A stretch of DNA of 64,000 nt, taken from NCBI RefSeq assembly GCF_013374115.1, contig NZ_AP022673.1:2566001-2630000 (forward strand), read 5' to 3'. This document shows, piece after piece, positions 40,394-50,319 of this stretch. The notes beneath the pieces were generated by a model, which was not told the origin of the DNA, searched no databases, and saw nothing but the letters and a program-made list of their open reading frames with translations. This DNA comes from Sphingomonas sp. HMP9. GTDB lineage: Bacteria > Pseudomonadota > Alphaproteobacteria > Sphingomonadales > Sphingomonadaceae. The translations under genes were made by a program, and so were the position numbers. The stretch's first letter is position 1, and every line of letters begins with the position of its first letter.

Positions 40394-41347
40394 TCAGGAG
40401 ACAGGGACTTCCGCGCGCGTTTCGGCGCGACGGCCGAACCGTCCGGCCTTGCGGAAACGCACCAGCCAGCCCGGCGCGACCGTCGACAGCGGCGTCGCCT
40501 CGATCCCGAACGCCGCCAGGCCGTTCGTGCCGGTGACGATGTTGTCGCTCTGCAGCATCGTCCACTGATCCTTGGTGATCGGCGCGCCCGGCAGGAAACC
40601 GGCCTTCGCGATCATAGCACCGGCAAAGTCCGGCAACTCGACGATCGACGGATTGCGGCCGATCGTCTGGGCGATCCAGCGGATGAGATTGCCCATCGTG
40701 ATGATATCCGGACCGCCAAGCTCCAGCGTCTGCCCGCCAAAGGTCTCGGGCGCCGAGGCCGCCGCGACGATCGCATCCGCGACGTTGCCGACGAACACCG
40801 GCTGGAACTTCGCTCCAGCGCGCAGCACGGGTACGACAGGCGCCTTGGCGATCATGCCGGCAAAGCGGTTCACGAACTGGTCTTCCTGGCCGAACACGAT
40901 CGACGGCCGCAGGATCGTTGCATTGGGGAACGCCTCGAGCACGGCCGCCTCGCCCTGCCCCTTCGACTTGCCGTACGCCGACGCGGACTCCGGATCCGCA
41001 CCGATCGCCGAGACGTGCACCAGCGCGCCGACGCCCGCCTTGGCCGCGGCCTGCGCGACGGTCTGCGCCCCCAGCGCCTGGACGCGCTGGAAATCGCCCG
41101 CCAGCACGCCGACCAGGTTCACCACCACGTCCGAGCCATGCACCGCATGCGCGATCGTCTCGGGCTTGGTCACGTCGGCGCCGACGAACTGCGTCTGGCC
41201 GAGCCCGCCCAGCGGCTTGAGGAAGAACGCCTGTCGCGGATCGCGCTGTGCGATGCGGACGCGCGCGCCCGCCGCGAACAGCGCCTGTGCGACATAGCGG
41301 CCGACGAAACCGCCGCCCCCGATCAACGTCACCAGTTTGTCGTTCAT
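40394..41347 (-). CDS. NDUFA9-like SDR-type NAD(P)-binding protein
   Basis: A 317-residue atypical short-chain dehydrogenase of the complex I NDUFA9 group. The dinucleotide motif is IGGGGFVGRYVAQALFAAG at residues 9-27; the YGKSKGQGE segment replaces the classical YxxxK. Proteins of this group bind NADPH structurally and are often linked to quinone metabolism or complex I. The start at 41347 has GGACGGACGGG before it. It is divergent from tRNA-Leu. Confidence 0.85.
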   Translation of the reverse strand: MNDKLVTLIGGGGFVGRYVAQALFAAGARVRIAQRDPRQAFFLKPLGGLGQTQFVGADVTKPETIAHAVHGSDVVVNLVGVLAGDFQRVQALGAQTVAQAAAKAGVGALVHVSAIGADPESASAYGKSKGQGEAAVLEAFPNATILRPSIVFGQEDQFVNRFAGMIAKAPVVPVLRAGAKFQPVFVGNVADAIVAAASAPETFGGQTLELGGPDIITMGNLIRWIAQTIGRNPSIVELPDFAGAMIAKAGFLPGAPITKDQWTMLQSDNIVTGTNGLAAFGIEATPLSTVAPGWLVRFRKAGRFGRRAETRAEVPVS

Positions 41348-41413
41348 CGCCCGTCCGTCCACTTTGTTAGCCTGCGCATTCGCGAATAACCCCTTGCCCC
41401 AGCAAGAGGCGTG

Positions 41414-41442
41414 TTGACAAGCATCGCAAGCCTCCACTAGAG
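41414..41442 (+). promoter_or_regulatory. Promoter of tRNA-Leu
   Basis: A consensus -35 TTGACA at 41414-41419 is followed, 17 bp later, by CTAGAG at 41437-41442, and a GC-rich discriminator typical of stringently controlled RNA promoters. It starts 46 bp before the mature tRNA. Confidence 0.65.
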
Positions 41443-41459
41443 GCGCCCTCCTACCCCGT

Positions 41460-41546
41460 GCCCGGATGGCGGAATTGGTAGACGCACCAGCTTCAGGTGC
41501 TGGCGATCGCAAGGTCGTGGAGGTTCGAGTCCTCTTCCGGGCACCA
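41460..41546 (+). tRNA. tRNA-Leu (anticodon CAG), CCA encoded
   Basis: The 87-nt sequence folds as a class II tRNA. The acceptor stem GCCCGGA pairs with TCCGGGC, and the anticodon stem-loop CCAGC-TTCAGGT-GCTGG carries CAG at 41494-41496. A variable arm and the T-loop GGTTCGAGTCC are present, with A73 and CCA at 41544-41546. It reads CUG codons. It marks the boundary between conserved core genes and the accessory region to its right. Confidence 0.96.
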
Positions 41547-41550
41547 CTTC

Positions 41551-41582
41551 CGGTCAAAGATGGGCATCGCGCCCTCTTTGAC
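41551..41582 (+). terminator. Hairpin after tRNA-Leu (possible terminator or processing signal)
   Basis: GTCAAAGA-T-GGGC pairs with GCCC-TCTTTGAC, twelve base pairs with one bulge and a 5-nt loop. No T tract follows, so it may act with Rho or mark RNA processing. The next 260 bp up to 41842 show no gene. Confidence 0.45.
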
Positions 41583-41842
41583 GGCAAGTCCCAAGGCGAT
41601 AACCGTTTGGTGCCATGATGGGGTCCAAGCGCGGATCTAAACCGCGGATCGTCGGATCCGGATCGCCCCCCCCGGTTCATCGCAACCGACCTTACGCTAA
41701 TCACGCTCGCGGCGATTTCTCCCATTTCTGGCATTGCCCGAACGGCATTGTCACGACCCGTCCCGCGATGGGCAACATCGGGCCACCTCTCGACGGTCCG
41801 GGCGGGGAGGCGGAGCGCCGCCCCACCGCCCCGCCTCGCCGA

Positions 41843-42205
41843 TCAGAACTTCACGCGCACGCCGAAATTGTAGCGTGCGCCGGTTTCCTGCAGCGCCAGG
41901 AAACGGTCTTCGACGGCCGACCATTCGTTCACCCGCTCGTTGGTGACGTTGACGCCCTGGACGTAGACCTGAAGGTTGGAGGTCAGGTCGTAGGCCATGT
42001 TCAAGTCGAGCTGACCATAAGAGGACCGGTTGCGCGGGCGGCCCTGGCTCGACCGGCATTGCCGCAGATAGTCAGAGCGCCAATTGTACGACGTCCGCGC
42101 CGAGATGCCGTATGTCTCGTAGAAGACGCTGCCGCTCCCTGCCCAGCGCTCGCCGCCGAACTGCACACTGATATAGCCCATTTGTTCATAGTCGTCCCAG
42201 GTCAT
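41843..42205 (-). pseudogene. C-terminal remnant of a TonB-dependent receptor
   Basis: These 120 codons encode only the last barrel strands of a TonB receptor: GYISVQFGGERW..., YGQLDLNMAYDLTSNLQVYVQGVNVTNE, and the terminal GARYNFGVRVKF with the final Phe. No signal peptide, plug or TonB box is found upstream, where sequence changes to unrelated DNA. It is a 5'-truncated relic, perhaps left by a rearrangement beside the tRNA gene. Confidence 0.8.
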
Positions 42206-42282
42206 TGGCTGCCCGGTGATCGACTATCTCAAACACTACCCCGATGCGGCGTCGCTCATTGCGATCTACGCATCAGACCTCG

Positions 42283-43041
42283 TCACGATAACTTGCGGAT
42301 CCAGATGTTGCGAAAACTGATCGGCGCGCTTGGATCGCCGTGATCCTGCAACTTTATCGGCGCGGGTCCGTGTGGCTTGTAGCTTGGCTGGCCGATATAT
42401 TGAGTCGCGCCTTTGAGGATCGCATGATCCTGCACCACGACATTGTTCAACATCACCGTTGCCGAAGCCGGGCGCGTCACCGTGCCGTCGGCGGCGAACA
42501 GCGGTGCCGTCCACAGGATATCGTAGCTTTGCCATTCGCCGGGACGCCGCATCGAATTGGCGAGCGGCACGATCTGCTTGTAGATGCTGCCGGCCTGCCC
42601 GTTGACGTAGGTCCGGTTGCGATAGCTGTCCAAGATCTGCAATTCATACCCGGTGTCGCCGTCGCCGGTCGAGGCTAGGAATATTCCGCTATTCCCGCGC
42701 GCCTGCCCCTCTCCCTTGATGTCGGCGGGGATGCGCCATTCAACATGAAGCTGATAGCTGCCGAAACGGTCCCGGGTCTGGATGTTGCCGGTGCCCTTCG
42801 CGACGGTCAGCACGCCGTCCGCAACCGTCCACCGCGCCGCGCCGCCATCCTTCACCGACACCCAGTGCGACAGGTCGCGACCGTCGAACAGCACCAGCGC
42901 ATCGGAAGGTGGCGGCGTTGCCACATAGGCGCCTGGCGTCACCACCGGCGGCACGGGCGTCCACACTTCCGTATCTTCGGGTCGTGGGCCGCTCTGGCTT
43001 TGCGCGGCAAGCACCGACGCGACGACAATCAGCAATTTCAT
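42283..43041 (-). CDS. Exported DUF1080 (3-keto-disaccharide hydrolase-like) protein
   Basis: A 252-residue protein with a signal peptide (residues 1-14 to AAQSQS) and a concanavalin-like beta-sandwich of the DUF1080 family: LVLFDGRDLSHWVSVKDGG, SYQLHVEWRIP, GNSGIFLAS and PIKLQDHGDPISFRNIWIR-type end. DUF1080 proteins cleave 3-keto-glycosides or bind sugars. The ATG overlaps the stop of a small upstream frame (ATGA), suggesting coupling. A TonB-receptor remnant follows, consistent with a decayed sugar-uptake locus. Confidence 0.87.
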   Translation of the reverse strand: MKLLIVVASVLAAQSQSGPRPEDTEVWTPVPPVVTPGAYVATPPPSDALVLFDGRDLSHWVSVKDGGAARWTVADGVLTVAKGTGNIQTRDRFGSYQLHVEWRIPADIKGEGQARGNSGIFLASTGDGDTGYELQILDSYRNRTYVNGQAGSIYKQIVPLANSMRRPGEWQSYDILWTAPLFAADGTVTRPASATVMLNNVVVQDHAILKGATQYIGQPSYKPHGPAPIKLQDHGDPSAPISFRNIWIRKLS

Positions 43042-43315
43042 GCCATTCCCCCTGTAAATTCCAAGACTTTGGTGGTTCGCCCGTGTTCGATCGCGTGGCC
43101 AAAGGACGTAATGGCCGTGGCGGCGCCCGTGCCTCTGGGCGACGGATCGACGTCGGAGCGCGCAGTATGTCGCATGCCATCGATCACGACGTGCACGACC
43201 GCTAACGCCGCCCCGTGATCGTCGCGCACTCCACGCAGCATCGATGCGCCGGACCCGGCCGGAATCATCGGATCGCGCTGCGCGTGCACCTGGTAACCGC
43301 ATCTGCCGTGGCCAT
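43038..43315 (-). pseudogene. Broken or frameshifted small gene upstream of the DUF1080 gene
   Basis: An ATG at 43315 with a strong Shine-Dalgarno (GGAGAGG) opens only 16 codons before a stop. Shifting by one base gives a frame with GCGYQVHAQRDPMIP-like residues, continuing through VVHVVIDGMRHTARSDVDP to TKVLEFTGGMA and ending in the ATGA overlap with the DUF1080 start. This looks like one gene with a frameshift near its 5' end. The family is not recognised; another possibility is a GTG start at 43289. Confidence 0.4.
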
Positions 43316-43380
43316 GCTTACCTCTCCTTTCACAGCGTCTTCGCGCCGCGTTTGATCATCGAGTATGTCGAACAACCCTT

Positions 43381-43398
43381 AATGTAAAGGATTACATT
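43381..43398. promoter_or_regulatory. Palindromic operator candidate AATGTAA-N4-TTACATT
   Basis: A perfect 7-bp inverted repeat with 4-bp spacer, 66 bp upstream of the ATG at 43315. It fits a LacI/GntR-type operator and has some likeness to Zur/Fur boxes. The sugar-related gene downstream favours a sugar repressor. Confidence 0.4.
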
Positions 43399-43489
43399 GG
43401 CGGTTCGCCGTCCCGCAGAGGCGCTTGATCGGCGTCAAGGAGAGGTCGCCGGTCGTTCGACTCCAGCGCCGTCGCTGCGCCCCGCCCCG

Positions 43490-43894
43490 TCAATTCCGGG
43501 CGCAGGACCGTCGTCGTGCGGAGCAGGTGTGGCGCAGCCGGAGGTTGCCGATATGCGCCATCGCCACCAGGGTGCCACCCGCCACGGTTACCGCGGTTTC
43601 GACGCTGCCTTCCGGCACGACAAAGGCACCCAGCGCCATCAGGCCCAGTCCCCCGATACCGAGACCCAGCGGCCACACGGCGGCGTGACGCGCATGCCCG
43701 CCGAACAGCGCGATCGCCGCTGCCGGTGTCGCCAACAGCAGCACCCAGATGTGGAAGCTTTCGGGAATCGCAACGACCGCGGACAGCGCTGGTACCGCCG
43801 CCAGCAATACCGGCAGCGCGAGACAATGCACCATGCACATCGCGGATCCAGTCATCGCGGCTCGATCGAGCCAATCCATTCCGCTAGTCCGCAT
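43490..43894 (-). CDS. MerC-domain membrane protein
   Basis: About 134 residues with four transmembrane helices. The first contains the MerC signature SAMCMVHCLALPVLLAAVPAL with the metal-binding Cys pair, and a C-terminal HIGNLRLRHTC follows. MerC proteins move Hg(II) or other soft metals; stand-alone MerC-domain proteins in proteobacteria have uncertain roles. No other mer gene is nearby. The start at 43894 is a choice; an upstream in-frame Met at 43945 would place the palindrome at 43930 inside the coding region. Confidence 0.75.
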   Translation of the reverse strand: MRTSGMDWLDRAAMTGSAMCMVHCLALPVLLAAVPALSAVVAIPESFHIWVLLLATPAAAIALFGGHARHAAVWPLGLGIGGLGLMALGAFVVPEGSVETAVTVAGGTLVAMAHIGNLRLRHTCSARRRSCARN

Positions 43895-44332
43895 ATGTCT
43901 CGTCTTACCATCACCAACTTCGATTATGCGATGATACATCATCACTCACAATGCAAGGCCGGATCATGATCACTCTACCAGGCCGCTGCTACCCGTGACT
44001 CTACTCGCCAGTTCCTCGATGCCAGCCAGACGACGCTCCTCAATCACCCCCTCGCCAGTCGGGAGGGCCTGCGTAGCGGTGATCGCCAACGCCCTGTCCG
44101 AGGTGAACATCGATGCCGACCTGGTGCGCGTGCCGTGGCGCGAGCGCTCTACCAGCTCGGACAGCCGCCCTGCCCGTCCCGGTGACAGCGCCGGCGGCCG
44201 CCCGCGGGGTCGACGACGAGCAGTTCGGGCAGCGCCCTCGACGCCGCAACGCAGGTGCTCGTCCAGTCTTGACGCTTACGGTGCTGAACATCCTCGGGGG
44301 AAGACCCGAAGGAGTATCGCCGAAACCGCCTC
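43895..44332. other. Intergenic stretch without a recognisable gene
   Basis: This 438-bp gap holds the merC upstream region and then GC-rich sequence open in several frames with no recognisable domain. It is probably decayed coding DNA. No terminator with a T tract is seen after the pilus operon. Confidence 0.4.
43930..43943. promoter_or_regulatory. Near-palindrome GATGAT-AC-ATCATC upstream of merC
   Basis: Six-base arms around a 2-bp centre, 36 bp upstream of the chosen merC start. It may be an operator of a metal-responsive regulator, but no match to a known box is claimed. Confidence 0.35.
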
Positions 44333-45250
44333 TTATTCCACGGCGACCGAGACCGTCAGCGTGTCTGCGTACACGCCCGCGCGTTGCGCCGAGACCTCGC
44401 CGATGCGGAACACCATCGGCAGGGCATCCGCTCGCAAACCGCCGCCCTGCCCGAACGACAGCGTCGCGTTGCCGCTCAGCGCCACGGTTCTGCCGTCGAT
44501 CTGCAGGTCATAGGCGATGGTCCAATCGGTCCCGGCCAGTCGCAATTTGCCGCCGTTGAGCGACTGGACGCCCAGTCGGTACCCGCGCGTACTCCTGACC
44601 TGAAGCGCGAGCGGAACGGGGACTATGCCGGGTTGCAGGTCGCCGAGATCGACGTCGGCCTCGCTCCCGTTGCGGCGGAATGCGCCGGCGAGACCCATCA
44701 TCGCCGCCGGCAACACCTGGATGCCGACGACCACCTGTCGTGAGGCGATCGGCGTGCCGTCGACCTGGTCGGCCTCCATGATGAGCCGTTGCGAATAAAG
44801 TCCGTCACCCGGCAACTCGGCGGCGGCTACGTTCAACACGTAGCGCACCAATTGCTGCGCACCCGCCGATATCACCACCGGGCGATTGGTGATCCGAACG
44901 ATCGTCCGTCCGCCCAGCGGCGTGGCGTCATACTGCCCCCATGTATCCAACAGCGTATAGCCGACGCGTCGACCCGTCCCGGCCTGAAGCCCGAACGGCG
45001 TTCCGTCGGTCATGAAAACGGGGCGGAACCGGCATTCGCGGTCGCCGTCGTTGAAGAAGAGGACATCGAACGTCGCGGTCGACGCGTTGCCGCTGAAGGG
45101 ATCATAGCCCAGGATGATCCAGTTCGCGCCGGTGCTGTCGATCCTGAGGCTGCACCCGGTGCCGGCGAGGGCGGAGGGTGTTTGCGCGTCGGCATTGGCT
45201 GTGGCCAGGCCGAGCATAACGGCCAAGACCGCAGAAGCGAATTTGGTCAT
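44333..45250 (-). CDS. Chaperone-usher pilus tip subunit (spore coat U/CsuE-like)
   Basis: A 305-residue exported protein (signal peptide 1-22, ending NADAQ). It has two tandem spore coat protein U (SCPU) domains, and its C-terminus GVYADTLTVSVAVE is the donor-strand-accepting end typical of archaic pilins. Its length and last position in the operon match CsuE-type tip adhesins of Csu pili, which bind abiotic surfaces. It starts 7 nt after the usher stop. With the usher broken upstream by an IS, its secretion and expression are doubtful. Confidence 0.82.
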   Translation of the reverse strand: MTKFASAVLAVMLGLATANADAQTPSALAGTGCSLRIDSTGANWIILGYDPFSGNASTATFDVLFFNDGDRECRFRPVFMTDGTPFGLQAGTGRRVGYTLLDTWGQYDATPLGGRTIVRITNRPVVISAGAQQLVRYVLNVAAAELPGDGLYSQRLIMEADQVDGTPIASRQVVVGIQVLPAAMMGLAGAFRRNGSEADVDLGDLQPGIVPVPLALQVRSTRGYRLGVQSLNGGKLRLAGTDWTIAYDLQIDGRTVALSGNATLSFGQGGGLRADALPMVFRIGEVSAQRAGVYADTLTVSVAVE

Positions 45251-45257
45251 AGGAACC

Positions 45258-47827
45258 TCAATTGGCCGGGGACAATTTTACGGTCTGAAGGTCGACCAGG
45301 CCATGCGTGTCCTTGGGAATGACGAAGTCGAACGTCGCCGCGGTGCCGTATAGCTCGACACGGTAGCGGTTCGCCGGACGCAGATTCTGGATCGCGAAAC
45401 GCCCGACCGAGTTCGTGAAGAACACCAGGGGCGCATCCTTGCGATCGAGGTCGATCACGCGCCCCCCGATCAGCGACACCGGTTTGCCGGTCGCGAGCAG
45501 CAGGTTGCCGACTGCGCTGACAAAGGCGTCGGACCCGACTTCCAGCTTGTAGCCGCTCCGATAGAAAGGCTTCACCCGCACGACGCCTAGGCCGACGTCA
45601 TACCCTGGTGGCGGGTTGTCGACGTCGTACTGCACCGACTGCGTGACATAGGAGGAGAGATAGCCGTTGACCGCACCGCCGAGGAAACCACTCTTCGAGA
45701 GGTAGTCGTTCCCGGCGATCGACTGGCCCGCAACGACGCTATGCCCTTTCAGCGTCGGATGTGGATAGAGGATCGCGAAGCTGTCGTTGATGCGGCGCCC
45801 GACCCCGAACTGGCCGTCGGCGAAGGCGATCGCGGTGCCGACACGCAGCGACGTGATCTGCTGATCGCCGATCCGGCCGAAACCGGTACCGAAGGCGGAA
45901 TGGCTGACCGATGCGTCGAAGCGGTTGCCCGTATAGTCCGCAAAGGCCTGCACGTTGGCGTCGCCGGCATCGCGGCTGACCAGTCCGCCATAGCCGAGTG
46001 CGCCGATGCGATTGCTGGAGGCGTGGACGTAAGACACGCTGCTGGTGCCGATACTGCTGTCGTGGCGTGCCTCGGCGCGGTCGCGGTACGAAGGTTGGAC
46101 GATGATCGAGGCGCTGAAGCCCAAGCCGTTGCGGCGGCTGGAGCCGGTACCGTATCTCGTATAATCGGCCCCGCCGCGAACGCTCCATCCGCGCGACAGC
46201 CGGTAGGATACCGACGCGTTGACTCGGGACGTGTCCCCGAACGTACCGCGACTGCGGATGTAGCTTGCGCCGATCAGCGCGGTCCAATCGAACGTGATCG
46301 CCCGCGCATATTGCGCGTTGAACGACCAGGAACTGGAATTGTCGGGATCGATGTAGCCCAGCCCCGCGAAGCGTCGGGACAGATAGTCGGCACGGACCGT
46401 GAACGAGTCGATCAGGCCGGCCCGATCGAAGATCTGGTCATAGGTCACGCCGCTCGAATAGCCGCCGCCATGGCGCCGCGCCCGGCTGGCGCCAAGGTCG
46501 AACTGGATGCGCCCGCTGTTCGCCAGCACGAACTGGGTCTGGCCGGTGACGACCTGGACCTGCTTGCTGGCCTGCACGCCGACGCCGATCGCGGGGCGAT
46601 CGAGAAACGCCTTGCGGTAGAAACCCGTGAACGCGAGGTCGCCGTCATAGATCGGCGTCCGTCCGAACCGGCGGCTCGTCTTGCCGAGATATCCCGCATA
46701 TTCGAAATCGCCGGGCTGCAGGTCGATCGGATCGAGATACGACGCGTAATTGAGGCTCTGCACGCCACCGGAATCGTCGCGGACCTCGACCTGAACGTCG
46801 TTGCCGCCGGTGACGAGCGGCAGCGCCGACACGTCATACGACCCGGCATCCAGCCGGAATTGTTTCAGGAGCGAGCCGTTGCGATAGACATCGACCGTAG
46901 ACGGCCGCTGCAGGATCAGTTGGCGATTGCCTTGCAGCAGTGCCGCGCGAAACTGATCGAAGCGCTGGCGCTGCCGCGATACGCCGATGCCGCCCATCTG
47001 CACATACCCCTGCTGACCGCGGATTTCGGGGGAGAGGTCGCCCAGATACCAGCGGCGGAACTGCTCGGGCTGATCGTAGACAAGGCGTAGGGTGTTGCGA
47101 TCGAAGCGGTAGGTGCCGCCGGTGAGCCCCAGTTCCTCGGCATATTGCAGATCGCCTTCGACCACCACCGGGCCGACGCGGATGGCACCGTTGACGTAGA
47201 ACGACGGTCGCGACAGCCTGTCCTGCAGTCCCCACAATTTGTTCACGGCCAGATTGGCATTGAGATAGCCGGATACGAAGGCCGGCTGGAGATCGGGCTT
47301 TTCGTCGTCGCGCGTCGGGGTCGTGAACAATGGCTCGATCGTGCGCTCGTCCGGAGCGATCCGGAGCACGACCACCGACAGCGACCCAGGATCGTAATCG
47401 AGCGAGACGCCCGACGTCGCCAGATCCGCCGATGTGAAGGTCTTCGTCCCGGCAAGGATCGCCGCCAGTTTGGACTGCGCCACGTCGTTCAGAAGGGGGC
47501 GGAGCAGCTTCAGGAACGGTTGGGTATCGACGACGAACCGATCGTCGTGCGTCAGCAGCACCGGCACTTCGCCGAGCGTACGATCGCGATAGGTCAACGG
47601 CACCGTCAGCGCGATATCGCGGTCATACGGATTGATATCGGGCCGACCGTATTTCCCGAGCGGCACGATGGGCAGCGGCTGCGATCCCGGCAGGGGCGTG
47701 CGCATGCTCGACGGCGGTTGTGACGATGGTGCGGCTGCGAGCGGTGCCGCGCTCACGGCCGCAGGAAGGCTGCGCGGCAAGGCCATGCGGGCCTGCGCGT
47801 AGACCTGGGCGCGAATTGGCACCACGA
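45258..47827 (-). pseudogene. Outer-membrane usher, 3' fragment (split by IS21-family element)
   Basis: This is nearly the whole fimbrial usher: N-terminal periplasmic domain (LTYRDRTLGEVPVLLTHDDRF), the barrel region (GAIRVGPVVVEGDLQYAEELG, then GYVQMGGIGVSRQRQRFDQF), plug-like segment and C-terminal beta domains (ending FDFVIPKDTHGLVDLQTVKL). The first 18 codons lie 2.5 kb away at 50320-50375, on the other side of an IS. Without the IS and one 7-bp copy, 56 + 2563 bases give 873 codons in frame. The remaining fragment lacks a signal peptide and should not reach the outer membrane. Confidence 0.93.
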
Positions 47828-47938
47828 TGTTGATTTCCACTGAGAGCTGACCCGGAGAAGGCATAAATTTCCACCGAGAAGTGACCCGTGTCTCAACCTC
47901 ACCCCGGCAGGCTGTCGGGGGATCAAGGAGTGATAGAC

Positions 47939-49462
47939 ATGGCGTTACTGAGCGTGATCCGGCGCTGGGCATTCCGGGACGGGATGTCGATCAGGGAGAT
48001 AACCCGACGTACGGGGCTGTCGCGTAACACGATCCGCAAATACCTGCGGTCGGACGCGGTGGAGCCGAAGTTCGAAGTGGTCGACCGGCCGAGCAAGTTG
48101 GATCCGTTCGCCGACCGGCTATCGGGATGGTTGAAGACGGAAGCTGGCAAATCGCGCAAGCAACGGCGTACGGGCAAGCAGATCCATACCGACCTGGTCG
48201 TGCTGGGCTATGACGGGTCCTACAGTCGGGTAGCGGCCTTCATCCGGGCGTGGAAGGCCGACCGTCAGGTCCAGGAGCAGACGACGGGCCGGGGCACGTT
48301 CGTGCCGCTGGTGTTCATGCCCGGCGAAGCCTTTCAATTCGACTGGAGCGAGGACTGGGCCATCCTGGGCGGCGAACGGGTGAAGCTGCAGGCAGCGCAC
48401 ACCAAGCTGTCGCACAGCCGGGCGTTCATCGTGCGAGCGTATCCGCTCCAGACCCACGAGATGCTGTTCGATGCGCACCAGCATGCCTTTCGGGTGCTGG
48501 GCGGAGTGCCGCGGCGCGGGATCTACGACAACATGAAGACCGCGGTCGACCGTATCGGCACGGGCAAGGCGCGGCAGGTCAACGCGCGGTTCGCGGCGAT
48601 GGCGAGCCACTATTTGTTCGAACCCGAATTCTGCAATCCGGCATCGGGCTGGGAGAAAGGTCAGGTTGAGAAGAACGTCCAGGATGCGCGTCGCCGGCTG
48701 TGGCAGCGACTGCCCGAACTTTCCGACATTGCTGCGCTCAACGCATGGCTGGAAGAGCAGTGTATCGCACAGTGGGCACAGATTCCGCACGGCAACCTTC
48801 CCGGCACCGTTGCCGAGGTATGGGCGCAAGAAGTGGCGGACCTGATGAAACCGGGGCGCCCGTTTGATGGCTTCGTCGAACATACCAAGCGGGTATCGCC
48901 GACCTGCCTCGTGCATTTCGACCGCAACCGTTACAGCGTCCCGGCTTCCTTCGCGAACCGGCCGGTGAGCCTGCGGATCTACCCTGAGCGCATCGTCGTG
49001 GTCGCGGAAGGGCGCAGGGTGTGCGAGCACGCCCGGGTGATCGACCGGGCGCACAGCTCGCCAGGACGGACTATCTACGACTGGCGCCATTATCTGGCGG
49101 TGGTTCAGCGCAAGCCGGGTGCCATGCGAAATGGTGCGCCCTTTACCGAATTGCCCGACGCCTTTCGGAAATTGCGCGAGCGATTGCTCAAGCACGCGGG
49201 CGGCGACCGGGAGATGGTCGATATCCTGGCACTGGTGCTCCAGCACGACGAACAAGCGGTGCTGTGCGCGGTCGAACTAGCGCTCGAGGCCGGCGTCGCC
49301 ACTAAAACCCACATTCTCAACATCCTGCATCGGCTGGTCGACGGCAAGACCGCCAGCGTCACGCCCATCGATGCCCCACAGGCGCTCGTCCTGCGACGTG
49401 AACCCCAAGCCGATGTCGGCCGCTACGACACGCTTATGAAGGAGGTGCGCCATGCGTCATGA
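47939..49462 (+). CDS. istA: IS21-family transposase IstA
   Basis: A 507-residue DDE transposase. The N-terminal HTH ([22 protein letters not shown], about 13-35) binds the ends. The rve catalytic core holds the first Asp in FQFDWSEDW, the second in IYDNMKTAV, and the Glu in [10 protein letters not shown]. The C-terminal region contains [18 protein letters not shown]. Start at 47939 has AAGGAG 9 nt upstream; an earlier in-frame start would overlap the terminal repeats. Its end overlaps istB by 11 bases. Confidence 0.95.
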   Translation: MALLSVIRRWAFRDGMSIREITRRTGLSRNTIRKYLRSDAVEPKFEVVDRPSKLDPFADRLSGWLKTEAGKSRKQRRTGKQIHTDLVVLGYDGSYSRVAAFIRAWKADRQVQEQTTGRGTFVPLVFMPGEAFQFDWSEDWAILGGERVKLQAAHTKLSHSRAFIVRAYPLQTHEMLFDAHQHAFRVLGGVPRRGIYDNMKTAVDRIGTGKARQVNARFAAMASHYLFEPEFCNPASGWEKGQVEKNVQDARRRLWQRLPELSDIAALNAWLEEQCIAQWAQIPHGNLPGTVAEVWAQEVADLMKPGRPFDGFVEHTKRVSPTCLVHFDRNRYSVPASFANRPVSLRIYPERIVVVAEGRRVCEHARVIDRAHSSPGRTIYDWRHYLAVVQRKPGAMRNGAPFTELPDAFRKLRERLLKHAGGDREMVDILALVLQHDEQAVLCAVELALEAGVATKTHILNILHRLVDGKTASVTPIDAPQALVLRREPQADVGRYDTLMKEVRHAS

Positions 49463-50231
49463 TCCCGCCAGCGCCGCGGTCGTTGTCATGCTGCGCGATC
49501 TTCGCATGTACGGCATGGCCCAGGCCGTAGGCGACCTCATCGAACAAGGCGCGCCTGCCTTCGATGCGGCCGTTCCCATCCTGTCTCAGCTGCTCAAGGC
49601 CGAGATGGCGGAGCGCGAAGTCAGATCCATCGCCTACCAGATCAAGGCTGCAAAGCTGCCGGCGTACAAGGATCTGACCGGCTTCGATTTTACCTCCGCC
49701 GAAGTCGACGAGACCATGGTTCGCCAACTCCATCAGGGCGATTTCATCGACGGCGCCGATAACGTCGTCCTGATTGGTGGCCCCGGCACCGGCAAGACGC
49801 ACATCGCTACCGCGCTCGCTGTGCAGGCCATCGAGCACCGGCGCCGGAAGGTCCGGTTTTTTGCCACCGTCGACCTGGTCAACGCGCTCGAGCAGGAGAA
49901 AGCCATGAACAAGGCCGGGCAGCTCGCCGAGCGCCTGCTTCGCCTCGATCTCGTCGTCCTCGACGAGCTGGGCTACCTGCCGTTCAGTTCCTCGGGCGGC
50001 GCCATGCTGTTCCACCTGCTCAGCAAACTCTACGAGCAGACCAGCGTCATCATCACCACGAACCTCAGCTTCAGCGAATGGGCCGGCGTCTTCGGCGACG
50101 CCAAGATGACAACCGCGCTCCTCGACCGCCTTACCCACCATTGCCACATCGTCGAGACCGGCAACGACAGCTTCCGGTTCCGCGTCCGGTCCGAGGCCGA
50201 CAAACCGAAAAAGGACAAAGCCTCACCTTGA
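49452..50231 (+). CDS. istB: IS21-family helper ATPase IstB
   Basis: A 259-residue AAA+ protein related to DnaC, with Walker [12 protein letters not shown] and Walker [17 protein letters not shown], and the sensor TTNLSFSEW. It selects target DNA and stimulates IstA. The start overlaps the istA end, with GGAGG before it. Confidence 0.95.
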   Translation: MRHDPASAAVVVMLRDLRMYGMAQAVGDLIEQGAPAFDAAVPILSQLLKAEMAEREVRSIAYQIKAAKLPAYKDLTGFDFTSAEVDETMVRQLHQGDFIDGADNVVLIGGPGTGKTHIATALAVQAIEHRRRKVRFFATVDLVNALEQEKAMNKAGQLAERLLRLDLVVLDELGYLPFSSSGGAMLFHLLSKLYEQTSVIITTNLSFSEWAGVFGDAKMTTALLDRLTHHCHIVETGNDSFRFRVRSEADKPKKDKASP

Positions 50232-50319
50232 CCCGCAACCCCGCGGGCATGACATGAACCCTTCGACGCGGGTCACTTCTCGATGAAAACTCCGGGTCAA
50301 CTCTCAGTGAAAATCAACA

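Larger units (their letters stand above)
47828..50319 (+). mobile_element. IS21-family insertion sequence (2492 bp)
   Basis: The left end TGTTGATTTCCACTGAGAGC and the right end (reverse complement TGTTGATTTTCACTGAGAGT) are inverted repeats beginning TG and ending CA. A second internal repeat (GAGAAGTGACCCG at about 47876 and its complement at about 50269) occurs at both ends, as is usual in IS21. The 7-bp duplication ACCACGA is at 47821-47827 and 50320-50326. It carries istA and istB, both intact, so it is probably active and the insertion recent. Confidence 0.96.

Noticed and set aside
41460..41546. tRNA-Leu as attachment site of the 56.5-62.5 kb element
   Set aside because: The integrase is 15 kb away and no second copy of the tRNA 3' end was seen in the window, so the link could not be supported.
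43038..43302. DUF1080 protein with a start at 43302
   Set aside because: The first 87 residues of that reading are Arg-rich and unlike a signal peptide. The internal MKLLIVVASVL at 43041 is a proper exported start.
43995..44559. Overlapping plus-strand frames between merC and the pilus tip gene
   Set aside because: Several phases are open because of base composition; none has a ribosome site or domain, and the right half is opposite the pilus tip gene.
48119..49255. A long minus-strand frame opposite istA
   Set aside because: istA has HTH and DDE residues, ribosome site and overlap with istB; the opposite frame has none of these.
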